From: DASQHM01 sp035632095
Lineage (GTDB): Bacteria > Pseudomonadota > Alphaproteobacteria > Ferrovibrionales > Ferrovibrionaceae
Assembly (NCBI GenBank): GCA_035632095.1
Contig: DASQHM010000053.1
Span: forward strand, 1-30,414
Length of the DNA stretch: 30,414 bases
Direction of reading: 5' to 3'
Shown here: one piece after another, positions 1-7,285 of the stretch
Position numbering within the stretch: the stretch's first letter is position 1
How the letters are laid out: the number at the start of each line of letters is the position of its first letter
Notes under the pieces: model-generated
What the model saw: only the letters and a program-made list of their open reading frames with translations
Told to the model about the DNA's origin: nothing
Database searches by the model: none
Made by a program: the position numbers and the translations under genes

Positions 1-95
1 TTCAGCACCTTGATCTTTTCATAGCAGGTTAGCGGCTTGCCCTCGGGCGATTTCCAGACGGGCGGCGTTGCAGCGGCAGTGCGGGTTCGGTTCAT
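1..95 (-). CDS. Small conserved hypothetical protein, N-terminal part only
   Basis: A minus-strand reading frame opens at an ATG (bases 95-93) and stays open for 31 codons to the window edge. It begins MNRTRTAAATPP and continues through VWKSPEGKPLTCYEKIKVL. From memory this resembles a short rhizobial protein of unknown function (roughly 80-90 aa) often found beside ilvD; I cannot verify that here. No clear Shine-Dalgarno sequence precedes the ATG, and no alternative start lies just upstream in frame. It is divergent from ilvD, so the 96-309 region probably serves both genes. The function is unknown. Confidence 0.5.
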   Translation of the reverse strand, partial: MNRTRTAAATPPVWKSPEGKPLTCYEKIKVL

Positions 96-309
96 GGGCG
101 ACTTTGCACGATCGAGAGGACGGCGGCAGCATAGCACGCCCTGGGTGATCCCAAAAAGCTCCTACTTTCAAGGCATTGTTAGGGTTTCTTGCGGCGCCTT
201 CGAGGCCGGTCGGCATTGTCGGGGCGCCGCCGGCGCTAGGCAGGCCGGAGGCGGGCCGATATGCTGCGCGCTCGATGGACGCGTGAGATTTGATTTGGGG
301 AGGACACCC
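96..309. other. Divergent intergenic region upstream of ilvD
   Basis: This 214-bp stretch separates the leftward small gene from ilvD. It contains an AT-richer patch at about 150-190 where promoters could lie, but I found no convincing pair of -35 and -10 hexamers. A strong Shine-Dalgarno sequence, GGGGAGGA, occupies 297-304, five bases before the GTG start of ilvD. An open frame runs back from ilvD to base 37, but it has no family similarity and is treated as non-coding. Confidence 0.5.
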
Positions 310-2034
310 GTGGACGCCAAGACAATCGACAAATCCAAATTGCCGAGCCGCCATGCGACGGTCGGGCCGGAGCGCGCGCCGCACCGGGCGTTCTATTACG
401 CCATGGGGCTGACGGAAGACGAGATCGAGGCGCCCTTTGTCGGTGTGGTCACGACCTGGAACGAAGCGGCGCCCTGCAACATTACGCTGTCGCGCCAGGC
501 CCAGGCGGCGAAGTTCGGCGTGAAGCAGGCGGGCGGCACGCCGCGCGAATTCACCACGATCACGGTCACCGACGGCATCGCCATGGGGCATCAGGGCATG
601 AAGTCGTCGCTGGTCAGCCGCGAGGTCATCGCCGATTCCACCGAGCTCACCGTGCGCGGCCACTGCTACGACGCGCTGATCGGGCTAGCCGGATGCGACA
701 AGTCGCTGCCCGGTCTGATGATGGCCATGGTGCGGCTGAACGTTCCATCGGTGTTCATATATGGCGGTTCGATCCTTCCCGGCCGCTTCAAGGGCAAGGA
801 CGTAACCGTCGTCGACGTGTTCGAGGGCGTGGGCCAGCACGCGGCCGGAAAGATGTCGGACGCCGACCTGCACGAGCTGGAATGTGTCGCATGTCCTTCG
901 GGCGGATCGTGCGGCGGGCAATTCACCGCGAACACCATGGCCTGCGTGTCGGAGGCGATCGGACTGGCGCTGCCGGGCTCGGCCGGTACGCCCGCGCCAT
1001 ACGAGAGCCGCGATGCGTTTTGCCGCTCCTCGGGCTGGGCGGTCATGGATCTGCTGCGCCGGAACATCCGGCCGCGCGACATCGTCACGAGAAAAGCGCT
1101 TGAGAACGCGGCCGTCATCGTGGCGGCGACCGGCGGTTCGACCAACGGCGCGTTGCACCTGCCTGCGATTGCGCATGAAGCCGGCATCAAATTCGACCTG
1201 CATGACGTGGCCGAAATCTTCCGCCGCACGCCCTATATCGCCGATCTAAAGCCGGGCGGCCGCTATGTGGCGAAGGATCTTTACGATGTCGGCGGCGTTC
1301 CGGTCGTGATGAAGGCGCTGTTCGATGGCGGCTACCTGCATGGCGATTGCATGACCGTGACCGGCAACACGATTGCCGAGAATCTGAAGCACGTGCGCTT
1401 CCCGGCCAATCAGGACGTGGTCCGTCCCACGTCGAAGCCGCTGTCGCCGACCGGCGGCGTGGTGGGCTTGAAAGGCAATCTGGCACCGCAGGGCGCCATC
1501 GTGAAAGTCGCCGGCATGGCGCGTCTGAAGCACAAAGGGCCGGCGCGCGTGTTCGACTGCGAGGAGGATTGCTTCGCAGCTGTGCAGCGCCACGACTACA
1601 AGGACGGCGACGTGCTGGTGATTCGCTATGAGGGTCCACGCGGCGGCCCCGGCATGCGCGAGATGCTTTCCACCACCTCGGCGCTCTATGGCCAGGGGGC
1701 CGGAGAGAAAGTGGCGCTCATCACCGACGGACGGTTTTCCGGCGGCACGCGCGGCTTCTGCATCGGCCACGTGGGACCCGAGGCCGCCGCCGGCGGGCCG
1801 ATCGCGTTGCTCAAGGACGGCGACATCATCGCGATCGACGCCGAAAAGGGCACCATCGACGTGGAATTGCCGGACGCCGAGCTTTCCAGGCGGAAGGCGG
1901 CATGGAAGCCGCGCAAGACCGACTATCAATCGGGGGCGCTGTGGAAGTACGCGCAGACCGTGGGCGACGCGGAGAAGGGCGCGGTGACCCACCCGGGCGG
2001 CGCGGCCGAGACCCATTGCTATGCGGACATATAG
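310..2034 (+). CDS. ilvD: Dihydroxy-acid dehydratase
   Basis: IlvD dehydrates 2,3-dihydroxy-isovalerate and 2,3-dihydroxy-3-methylvalerate to the 2-keto acids, the third common step of valine, isoleucine and leucine synthesis, in the cytoplasm. The 574-residue product matches the shorter alphaproteobacterial form. The three family cysteines expected to hold the Fe-S cluster are visible: C56 in APCN, C129 in GCDKSLPG and C201 in SGGSCGGQFTANTM. The C-terminal half carries the family signatures GRFSGGTRGFCIGHVGPEA and IRYEGPRGGPGM. The GTG start at 310 is chosen because GGGGAGGA lies five bases upstream and MDAKTID fits family N-termini; the longer frame from 37 does not. The gene stands alone: no other branched-chain gene is in the window. 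Confidence 0.96.
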   Translation: MDAKTIDKSKLPSRHATVGPERAPHRAFYYAMGLTEDEIEAPFVGVVTTWNEAAPCNITLSRQAQAAKFGVKQAGGTPREFTTITVTDGIAMGHQGMKSSLVSREVIADSTELTVRGHCYDALIGLAGCDKSLPGLMMAMVRLNVPSVFIYGGSILPGRFKGKDVTVVDVFEGVGQHAAGKMSDADLHELECVACPSGGSCGGQFTANTMACVSEAIGLALPGSAGTPAPYESRDAFCRSSGWAVMDLLRRNIRPRDIVTRKALENAAVIVAATGGSTNGALHLPAIAHEAGIKFDLHDVAEIFRRTPYIADLKPGGRYVAKDLYDVGGVPVVMKALFDGGYLHGDCMTVTGNTIAENLKHVRFPANQDVVRPTSKPLSPTGGVVGLKGNLAPQGAIVKVAGMARLKHKGPARVFDCEEDCFAAVQRHDYKDGDVLVIRYEGPRGGPGMREMLSTTSALYGQGAGEKVALITDGRFSGGTRGFCIGHVGPEAAAGGPIALLKDGDIIAIDAEKGTIDVELPDAELSRRKAAWKPRKTDYQSGALWKYAQTVGDAEKGAVTHPGGAAETHCYADI

Positions 2035-2077
2035 CTGACAGCGGACGCCCATAAGCGAAATGCAAAAAAAGCAACAT

Positions 2078-2167
2078 AACCGCGGAGATCGCAGAGGGCC
2101 GCAGAGTGTTGCGGAGCGAGTACGTCATCTCTGCGATACTCTTCGTACCTCCGCGTCCTCCGCGGTT
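2078..2167. repeat. Palindromic intergenic repeat, copy 1 (upstream of the MlrC-type gene)
   Basis: The 20-base arms at 2078-2097 and 2148-2167 are inverted copies matching at 17 of 20 positions; both begin AACCGCGGAG when read inward. Shorter GCAGAG and GCGGAG units lie between them. The 13-mer GTCCTCCGCGGTT at 2155-2167 recurs exactly at 3843-3855 in copy 2. A 9-mer GCTGACAGC just upstream (2034-2042, overlapping the ilvD stop) also recurs before copy 2 (3740-3748). Similar CCGCGGAG-rich intergenic elements occur in many bacterial genomes from memory; I infer a REP-like dispersed element. Confidence 0.7.
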
Positions 2168-2217
2168 TAAGTTTTGTTTTTCATTGGTCACTGACGGCCA
2201 ATCGCCAAAGGCTCATC

Positions 2218-3723
2218 ATGTCCCACATCGCCATCGCCGGCTTCATGCACGAGACCAACACCTTCGCCCCGCTGAAGGCGACGTTTCAGAATTTCGTCCA
2301 AGGCGAAGGCTGGCCCGGCCTGACCAAGGGCGAGGCGATGCTCAGCGTCTTTCCGCCCATCAACATCGGCACGGGCGGATTCGTGCAGGAGGCGTCGGCG
2401 CGCGGCCACACGCTGCTGCCCATCGTCTGGGCCGCGGCGGTGCCGTCGTCCTATGTCACCGAGGATGCCTATGAGCGCATCGCGGCGATGATCGTGCAGG
2501 GCATCGGCCAGGTGCGCGGGCAGATCGATGCGGTCTACCTCGACCTGCACGGCGCGATGGTGACCGAACACCTGGAGGACGGCGAAGGCGAATTGCTTCG
2601 GCGCGTGCGCGACGTGGTCGGCGCCGACATGCCCGTCGTCGCAAGCCTCGACCTGCACGCCAACGTGACCCAGGCAATGGTGGCCCATGCTTCGGCGTTG
2701 ATCGCCTATCGCACCTATCCGCATGTGGACATGGCGGAAACGGGCCGGCGCGCGGCGCGTCACTTGGACGATCTGTTGACCGGCCGGCGGCCACAGCAAG
2801 CGAAAGCGTTTCGTCGCTTGCCGTTCCTGCTGCCGCTCACCACCCAGTGCACCATGATGGAGCCGAGCCGCGGCATATACGACGAAGTGGCGGCGAGCGA
2901 GGGTGGTGCGATTTCGTCCGTGTCCTACACGCCGGGCTTTCCGCCGGCGGACATCGCCGAGTGCGGTCCTTCGGTTTTTGCCTACGGAGACACGCCGGCG
3001 GCCGCGGCCGCCGCGGCGGAACGCATCGAAGCGCTGTTGCTGGAAAAGGAACGCGAGTTCGCGGCCGAAATGATGCCGCCGGGCGAAGCGGTGGCCTATG
3101 CCATGCGTCTCGCCAACTATGCGAAGAAGGCGGTCGTCCTCGCCGACGTGCAGGACAACGCCGGCGCCGGCGGCACGTCCGATACCACGGGATTGCTGCG
3201 GGCGCTTTGCGACGCGGGCGCGCGCGACGCGGTGCTGGGAGTGTTGACCGATCCTGAATCTGCGGCGGCGGCGCATCGGGCCGGCGAGGGCGCCGAGATC
3301 GCGATCGCCCTCGGCGGCAAGCTATTCACGGGTGGCGACCCGCCGTTCCGCGGCACGTTCACGGTCGAACGCTTGAGCAACGGGCGTTTTCTCTGCACCG
3401 GGCCGTTTTACGGCGGCACGCGCGCCGATCTTGGGCCGACGGCCTTGCTGCGTCTCGGCGGCGTGCGGGTCATCGTCGCCACGCGGCGCATGCAGGCGGC
3501 GGACCAGGAGATGTTCCGCCATCTCGGCGTCGAGCCGATCCGGCAGAAAATCCTCGGCTTGAAGAGCTCGGTGCATTTCCGCGGCGACTTCACGCCTGTG
3601 GCGGAGGAAATCGTCGTCGTCGAAGCGCCGGGCGCCTTCATCGACCGGCCGGAACGGCTGCCCTACAAGCGCCTCCGCGCCGGCGTGCGCCTCGGGCCCG
3701 GCGGCCCAACACATAGCGGCTGA
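2218..3723 (+). CDS. M81-family metallopeptidase (MlrC-like)
   Basis: The 501-residue product belongs to the MlrC/DUF1485 family (peptidase M81), zinc enzymes named after microcystinase C; most members have unknown natural substrates, so degradation of microcystin should not be assumed. The start MSHIAIAGFMHETNTFAP is the family N-terminus. Likely metal ligands are in LDLHGAMVTE (D109, H111) and SLDLHANVTQ (D145, H147). The C-terminal domain has DNAGAGGTSDTTGLLRAL, the usual MlrC C-terminal signature. There is no signal peptide, so it should be cytoplasmic. The gene is isolated, with repeat-bearing intergenic regions on both sides (2035-2217 and 3724-3900), so its neighbours do not hint at a pathway. 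No strong Shine-Dalgarno sequence is seen before the ATG. Confidence 0.88.
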   Translation: MSHIAIAGFMHETNTFAPLKATFQNFVQGEGWPGLTKGEAMLSVFPPINIGTGGFVQEASARGHTLLPIVWAAAVPSSYVTEDAYERIAAMIVQGIGQVRGQIDAVYLDLHGAMVTEHLEDGEGELLRRVRDVVGADMPVVASLDLHANVTQAMVAHASALIAYRTYPHVDMAETGRRAARHLDDLLTGRRPQQAKAFRRLPFLLPLTTQCTMMEPSRGIYDEVAASEGGAISSVSYTPGFPPADIAECGPSVFAYGDTPAAAAAAAERIEALLLEKEREFAAEMMPPGEAVAYAMRLANYAKKAVVLADVQDNAGAGGTSDTTGLLRALCDAGARDAVLGVLTDPESAAAAHRAGEGAEIAIALGGKLFTGGDPPFRGTFTVERLSNGRFLCTGPFYGGTRADLGPTALLRLGGVRVIVATRRMQAADQEMFRHLGVEPIRQKILGLKSSVHFRGDFTPVAEEIVVVEAPGAFIDRPERLPYKRLRAGVRLGPGGPTHSG

Positions 3724-3726
3724 CAC

Positions 3727-3747
3727 CTGTCAGCTATCAGCTGACAG
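3727..3747. terminator. Perfect 9-bp hairpin after the MlrC-type gene
   Basis: CTGTCAGCT (3727-3735) and AGCTGACAG (3739-3747) are perfect inverted copies separated by ATC, starting three bases after the TGA stop codon. There is no uridine tract directly after it, so it may act as a transcript-end stabiliser or be part of the adjacent repeat element rather than a classical intrinsic terminator. Further TCAGC units follow at 3751-3755. Confidence 0.45.
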
Positions 3748-3771
3748 CAATCAGCGTACAAAATTTACTGC

Positions 3772-3859
3772 AAAGGTCGCGGAGTTCCGCGGAGTAACAC
3801 AGAGAAACGATTCAAGCTCCGCGCTCCTCCGCGTACCTCTTGGTCCTCCGCGGTTATTT
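3772..3859. repeat. Palindromic intergenic repeat, copy 2 (between convergent genes)
   Basis: Units of CGCGGAG on the left (3778-3794) face CTCCGCG/CTCCTCCGCG units on the right (3817-3854), making an imperfect long hairpin. The right arm ends in GTCCTCCGCGGTT (3843-3855), identical to copy 1. Both copies are followed by a T-rich run and by GACCGCTGA- or CACTGACGG-type units (3874-3890; 2188-2197). It sits between the convergent MlrC-type and permease genes. Base composition differs from the flanking genes and nothing suggests coding. Confidence 0.65.
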
Positions 3860-3900
3860 TTCTAGCTTTTCGCCGACCGCTGACCGCTGATGGCTCCCGG

Positions 3901-5919
3901 CTACACCTTCATCGGCAGGATGACCATGGGCACGCCCTGCGATTGCAGGCGCTTCTGCATGGCGAGCGCCGTCTGGTTGTGCAGCAGGAACGACAGCGGC
4001 ATGTCGTCCTCGAACAGCAGCTTCGAGGCGAAGAACACGCTGTTCGGAAAGCGCTTCACCACATCGTCGGCGAGCTTGCCGAGTTCCTCCACCGTATCGG
4101 GGCCGAAACGGTGGAACGACGTCGCGGCGATGCCCCGGCGATGGCAATAGTTGACGTACTGGTCGAGCGTCTGTTGCACATCCTTGGTCATCTGCGCCAG
4201 CAATTCCTCGGCGCGGAAGCTTTCCGAATCCACTTCGCCGACGCTGATGAAGACGTAGTTCTTGAACTGGCCGCCGAACAGCCGCTTGCTGGCGAGCAGG
4301 GTGTGCATGCCGGTGCCGAGGCTGCGGCCGATCAGGAACACCGCGGTCGGCGCTTGCGGATCGAGCGGCGGCGGATTGTCCACCGGCGCCGCCGGCGTTG
4401 CGGTGGCGAACAGCGCGTCCACCTTGGCAAGCTGCTTGCCCGTGTTGTCGTAGTGCCGGCGGATGACGAGACACAGCGCGATGACCAGGCCGGTGATCAG
4501 CACCGTCATCCATGCGCCTTCGGTGAATTTCTCGACCAGGGTCACCATGAGAATGCCGGCGCTGACCAGGAATCCGAGCACCGCCAGCGCCAGCCGGCGT
4601 CCGGCGCGATTGACCTGCATGCGGTGGCCCCACCAATAGACGCAGAGGCCGAAGATGCAGAGCGAGAAGGTGAGGAACACGTTCAAGCTGTAGAGCACCA
4701 CCAGCACGTCCACATTGCCGGACGTGAGGACGAGAATGGCCATGGCCGCGAGGCCCATGAGCAGCACGCCGTTCTGCGTGACCAGCCGGTTGGACAGCTG
4801 GCTGAATTGATGCGGCACCCACCGGTCGGCGCCCATATTGGCCAGCACGGCCGGGCCGCCGAGGAAGCCGGTGTTGGCGCCGACGAACAGCAGCAAGGCG
4901 GCGAAGGTCAGCACGACGAGCAGGATCACCGCCGGGATCGCGCCGTCGCCGAAGACATGCGCCAGGATCGCGTGGAACGTGACCGCGTTCAGCGTCTGGC
5001 CGGCCTCGGGCCGGATGTCCCAGAGCAAGTACAGGATGATCAGGCCGGCCGCCGTGAAGGCGAGCGAGGTGGCCATGTAGACCATGGTCCAGCGGCCCGT
5101 CACGACGCGCGGCTCCTTCAGCATGTTGACGTTGTTCGACACCGCCTCGATGCCCGTGTAGGTGCCGCCGCCGAGCGCGAAGGCCCTGAGCAGGATCGAG
5201 GCGAACACGATCCAGCCCACATGGCGCACCAGCTCGTGGGTTTCGCTGAAAGTCTGCGGCACCAGCTCCGGGATACGTTCGGCGTGAACACCGATGCCGT
5301 AGACGATGAGCGCGCCGTGTGTGAGCAGAAACCCGAGGAACAACGGCACCAGCAGCTTGAGCGGCTCTTTGACGCCGCGCAGGTTGAGGATCAGCAGGCC
5401 GAACGTGATGGCGATCTCCGACGGCAGCTTGCCGATCTGCCAGCTGAGCGGCAGCAAACTGAAAATCGCGTCGACGCCGCTCGCGATGGAAATCGAAATG
5501 GTCAGCACGTAGTCGACGATCAGCGCCGCCCCGGACACGAGTCCGGCTTTCGGGCCGATCAACGCCGTCGAAACCTTGTAGCCGCCGCCGCCCGAGGGGA
5601 AGAGCTCGATCACCTGGTTGTAGGCGAGGCCGATGACGAAGACCGTGATTGCGGTCATGGCCGCGAGATAGAGCGCCAAATGGGTGGAGCTGCCGAGCGC
5701 GATATAGGCCTCTTCGGGACCGTAGTTGGCTGAGGAAAGTCCGTCGGCGCCCAAGCCGATCCAGGCGAGGAATGAAACCAGCGCCATGTTGTGGCGGGTC
5801 TCGCGCGCCAACGCGTTGCGCGGCGCGCCGATGACGAACTCCTTCACGCGCGCAATGGAGGCCCGAAACCGGCCGTTCTCGGTATCGCCCGGCGCACTTG
5901 TGGGCGTCGGTGCGCTCAT
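3901..5919 (-). CDS. APC-superfamily permease, KimA-like (possible potassium or amino-acid transporter)
   Basis: A 672-residue inner-membrane protein with about 12 hydrophobic segments in residues 45-510 and a soluble C-terminal domain of about 160 residues. The order of motifs matches the Bacillus potassium symporter KimA (YdaO) as I remember it: FVIGAP near residue 28, D59-G-LSS-ANY66-GPE (KimA D36 and Y43), FPSGGGGYKVS, LIVDYVLTISIS, GIEAVSNNV, ANTGFLGGP, and LLHNQTAL near the C-terminus (KimA ILHNQSAF). Substrate cannot be read from this: K+ is suggested by the KimA-like ligand residues, while generic APC amino-acid transport is the alternative. The ATG at 5919 shares ATGA with the xth stop, so translation is probably coupled. 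The frame upstream of 5919 lies inside xth. Confidence 0.85.
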   Translation of the reverse strand: MSAPTPTSAPGDTENGRFRASIARVKEFVIGAPRNALARETRHNMALVSFLAWIGLGADGLSSANYGPEEAYIALGSSTHLALYLAAMTAITVFVIGLAYNQVIELFPSGGGGYKVSTALIGPKAGLVSGAALIVDYVLTISISIASGVDAIFSLLPLSWQIGKLPSEIAITFGLLILNLRGVKEPLKLLVPLFLGFLLTHGALIVYGIGVHAERIPELVPQTFSETHELVRHVGWIVFASILLRAFALGGGTYTGIEAVSNNVNMLKEPRVVTGRWTMVYMATSLAFTAAGLIILYLLWDIRPEAGQTLNAVTFHAILAHVFGDGAIPAVILLVVLTFAALLLFVGANTGFLGGPAVLANMGADRWVPHQFSQLSNRLVTQNGVLLMGLAAMAILVLTSGNVDVLVVLYSLNVFLTFSLCIFGLCVYWWGHRMQVNRAGRRLALAVLGFLVSAGILMVTLVEKFTEGAWMTVLITGLVIALCLVIRRHYDNTGKQLAKVDALFATATPAAPVDNPPPLDPQAPTAVFLIGRSLGTGMHTLLASKRLFGGQFKNYVFISVGEVDSESFRAEELLAQMTKDVQQTLDQYVNYCHRRGIAATSFHRFGPDTVEELGKLADDVVKRFPNSVFFASKLLFEDDMPLSFLLHNQTALAMQKRLQSQGVPMVILPMKV

Positions 5920-6686
5920 GTCCCGATCTCGCACCAGACCGGTGTGTGATCCGAGGCCTTGTCCGCGCCGCGCGGGCTGCGGTCGATGTCGCAGGCCGCC
6001 ATCCGGTCCCATGCTGGTCCGTTGAGCAGCAGGTGATCGATCCTGAGGCCGTGATTCTGCGGCCAGGCGCGTTGCTGATAGTCCCAGTAGCTGTATTGGT
6101 TCGCCTCGGCGGGGTGCTTGGCCCGGTACGCGTCGATCAGGCCGAGATGCAACAGGGCGCGGAAACGGTTGCGGCTTTCCGGGCGGCAGAGCGCGTCATT
6201 TGCGAAGGCTTCCGGATCGTAGACGTCAGCGTCGGCCGGGCAGACGTTGTAGTCGCCGCCGAGCGCTAGGACGTCCCATTCGGTAAGCAGCTCCTTGGCG
6301 TGGGCGCGCAGCGCTTCCATCCAGCGCAGCTTGTAGGTGAATTTCTCGGTGTCGACCGGGTTGCCGTTCGGCAGGTAGATCGAGGCGACGCGCAGTCCGT
6401 TCACCGTCGCCTCGATGTAGCGCGACTGCTCGTCCTCGATGGTCGGCAATCCGCGCACCACGTCCTCGATCGGAAGCTTCGAGAGGATGGCGACGCCGTT
6501 GTAGCTCTTTTGACCGTGCACGGCGATGTTGTAGCCGAGGTCGCCGATCTCCGTTTCGGGAAAGTCGGCCGATTGGCATTTGATCTCTTGCAGCAGCACG
6601 ACATCCGGTTTCGCCGTGCGCAGCCATTTGACCACGTTGGGCAACCGCGCCTTCACCGAGTTCACGTTCCAGGTCGCGATTTTCAT
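5916..6686 (-). CDS. xth: Exodeoxyribonuclease III (AP endonuclease)
   Basis: A 256-residue member of the endonuclease/exonuclease/phosphatase family that cleaves DNA 5' of abasic sites and removes 3' blocks during base excision repair. Motifs in order: MKIATWNVNSVKARL, LLQEIK with the metal-binding E34, YNGVAILSK, SIYLPNGNP, the catalytic LGGDYN, LRIDHLLLN, and the terminal SDHTPVWCEI with the Asp-His pair. Length is usual for bacterial Xth. It lies 68 bases downstream of erpA on the same strand with a hairpin between, and overlaps the permease gene by four bases. Confidence 0.95.
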   Translation of the reverse strand: MKIATWNVNSVKARLPNVVKWLRTAKPDVVLLQEIKCQSADFPETEIGDLGYNIAVHGQKSYNGVAILSKLPIEDVVRGLPTIEDEQSRYIEATVNGLRVASIYLPNGNPVDTEKFTYKLRWMEALRAHAKELLTEWDVLALGGDYNVCPADADVYDPEAFANDALCRPESRNRFRALLHLGLIDAYRAKHPAEANQYSYWDYQQRAWPQNHGLRIDHLLLNGPAWDRMAACDIDRSPRGADKASDHTPVWCEIGT

Positions 6687-6704
6687 GGATGTCCAAAGTA
6701 CTTA

Positions 6705-6726
6705 AGGCCCGGCGAAAACCGGGCCT
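6705..6726 (-). terminator. Hairpin between erpA and xth
   Basis: AGGCCCGG (6705-6712) and CCGGGCCT (6719-6726) form a perfect 8-bp GC-rich stem with a 6-base loop. On the minus strand it follows the erpA stop and precedes the xth start by about 18 bases. It is followed by TTAAGTACTTT rather than a clean T tract. It may be a partial terminator or attenuator setting the erpA:xth ratio. Confidence 0.55.
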
Positions 6727-6754
6727 CATCCTCTAGCACAATCGGGGCGAACGG

Positions 6755-7108
6755 TCACACCGAGAAGGACGACCCGCAGCCGCACTTCGACGTGGCATTC
6801 GGGTTCTTGATCTGGAACGAAGCCCCGATCATGTCTTCCACGAAATCCACCTCGGCGCCTTGCATGTATTCGATGGAGACGGAGTCCACCAATACGGTGA
6901 CGCCGTCGCGCACCACAGCGACATCGTCATCCGCGCGCGCATCATCCAGCGTGAAGCCGTATTGAAACCCCGAGCAGCCGCCGCCCGATACGGCGATGCG
7001 CAGCATCATGCCGGGCGTGCCATCTTCCTTCAGGATCTCGGCGATCCGCTTGGCCGCGCTGGCCGTCACCGAGACCGTCGGACGATCCAGGACCTGGGTG
7101 TCGCTCAT
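6755..7108 (-). CDS. erpA: A-type iron-sulfur carrier / insertion protein
   Basis: A 117-residue HesB/IscA-family protein that carries or inserts [2Fe-2S] or [4Fe-4S] clusters into apo-proteins. The three cluster cysteines are present: C45 in SGGGCSGFQYGF, and C109 and C111 in the terminal CGCGSSFSV. The SxxGGCSGF form and the position beside the argS cluster fit the ErpA type common in Rhizobiales, but IscA cannot be excluded by sequence alone. A good promoter candidate lies at 7179-7206 on the same strand. In related genomes dgt often lies between this gene and argS; it is absent here. Confidence 0.93.
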   Translation of the reverse strand: MSDTQVLDRPTVSVTASAAKRIAEILKEDGTPGMMLRIAVSGGGCSGFQYGFTLDDARADDDVAVVRDGVTVLVDSVSIEYMQGAEVDFVEDMIGASFQIKNPNATSKCGCGSSFSV

Positions 7109-7178
7109 TACAAAAACCTTCGGATTGTCAAGCAGTTAACCCTGACCGCGGGCGCTGTTCCGCTGCGTGGCTGTCTCT

Positions 7179-7206
7179 TATGTAGGTATTTCGCCGCACT
7201 TGTCAA
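7179..7206 (-). promoter_or_regulatory. Sigma-70-type promoter candidate for erpA
   Basis: On the minus strand, TTGACA (7206-7201) and TACATA (7184-7179) are separated by 16 bases. The -35 is a perfect consensus and the -10 matches at four positions. It would give a leader of about 65 nt before the erpA ATG at 7108. Confidence 0.55.
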
Positions 7207-7285
7207 TTTGGCCAACGGCCGGCCCTGAGCCTTGCGGTGGCGCAAAGGCCTCAGTAGTGTCCCGGCCAATTCGGGACCCGCCGCC

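Noticed and set aside
37..309. Upstream extension of ilvD
   Set aside because: The 91 extra residues have no family similarity and a strong Shine-Dalgarno sequence precedes the GTG at 310.
3943..5733. 596-codon open frame antisense to the permease
   Set aside because: A composition shadow of GC-rich coding DNA: the product is a low-complexity mix of His, Arg, Glu, Gln and Ala with no motifs, while the opposite strand encodes a clear transporter.
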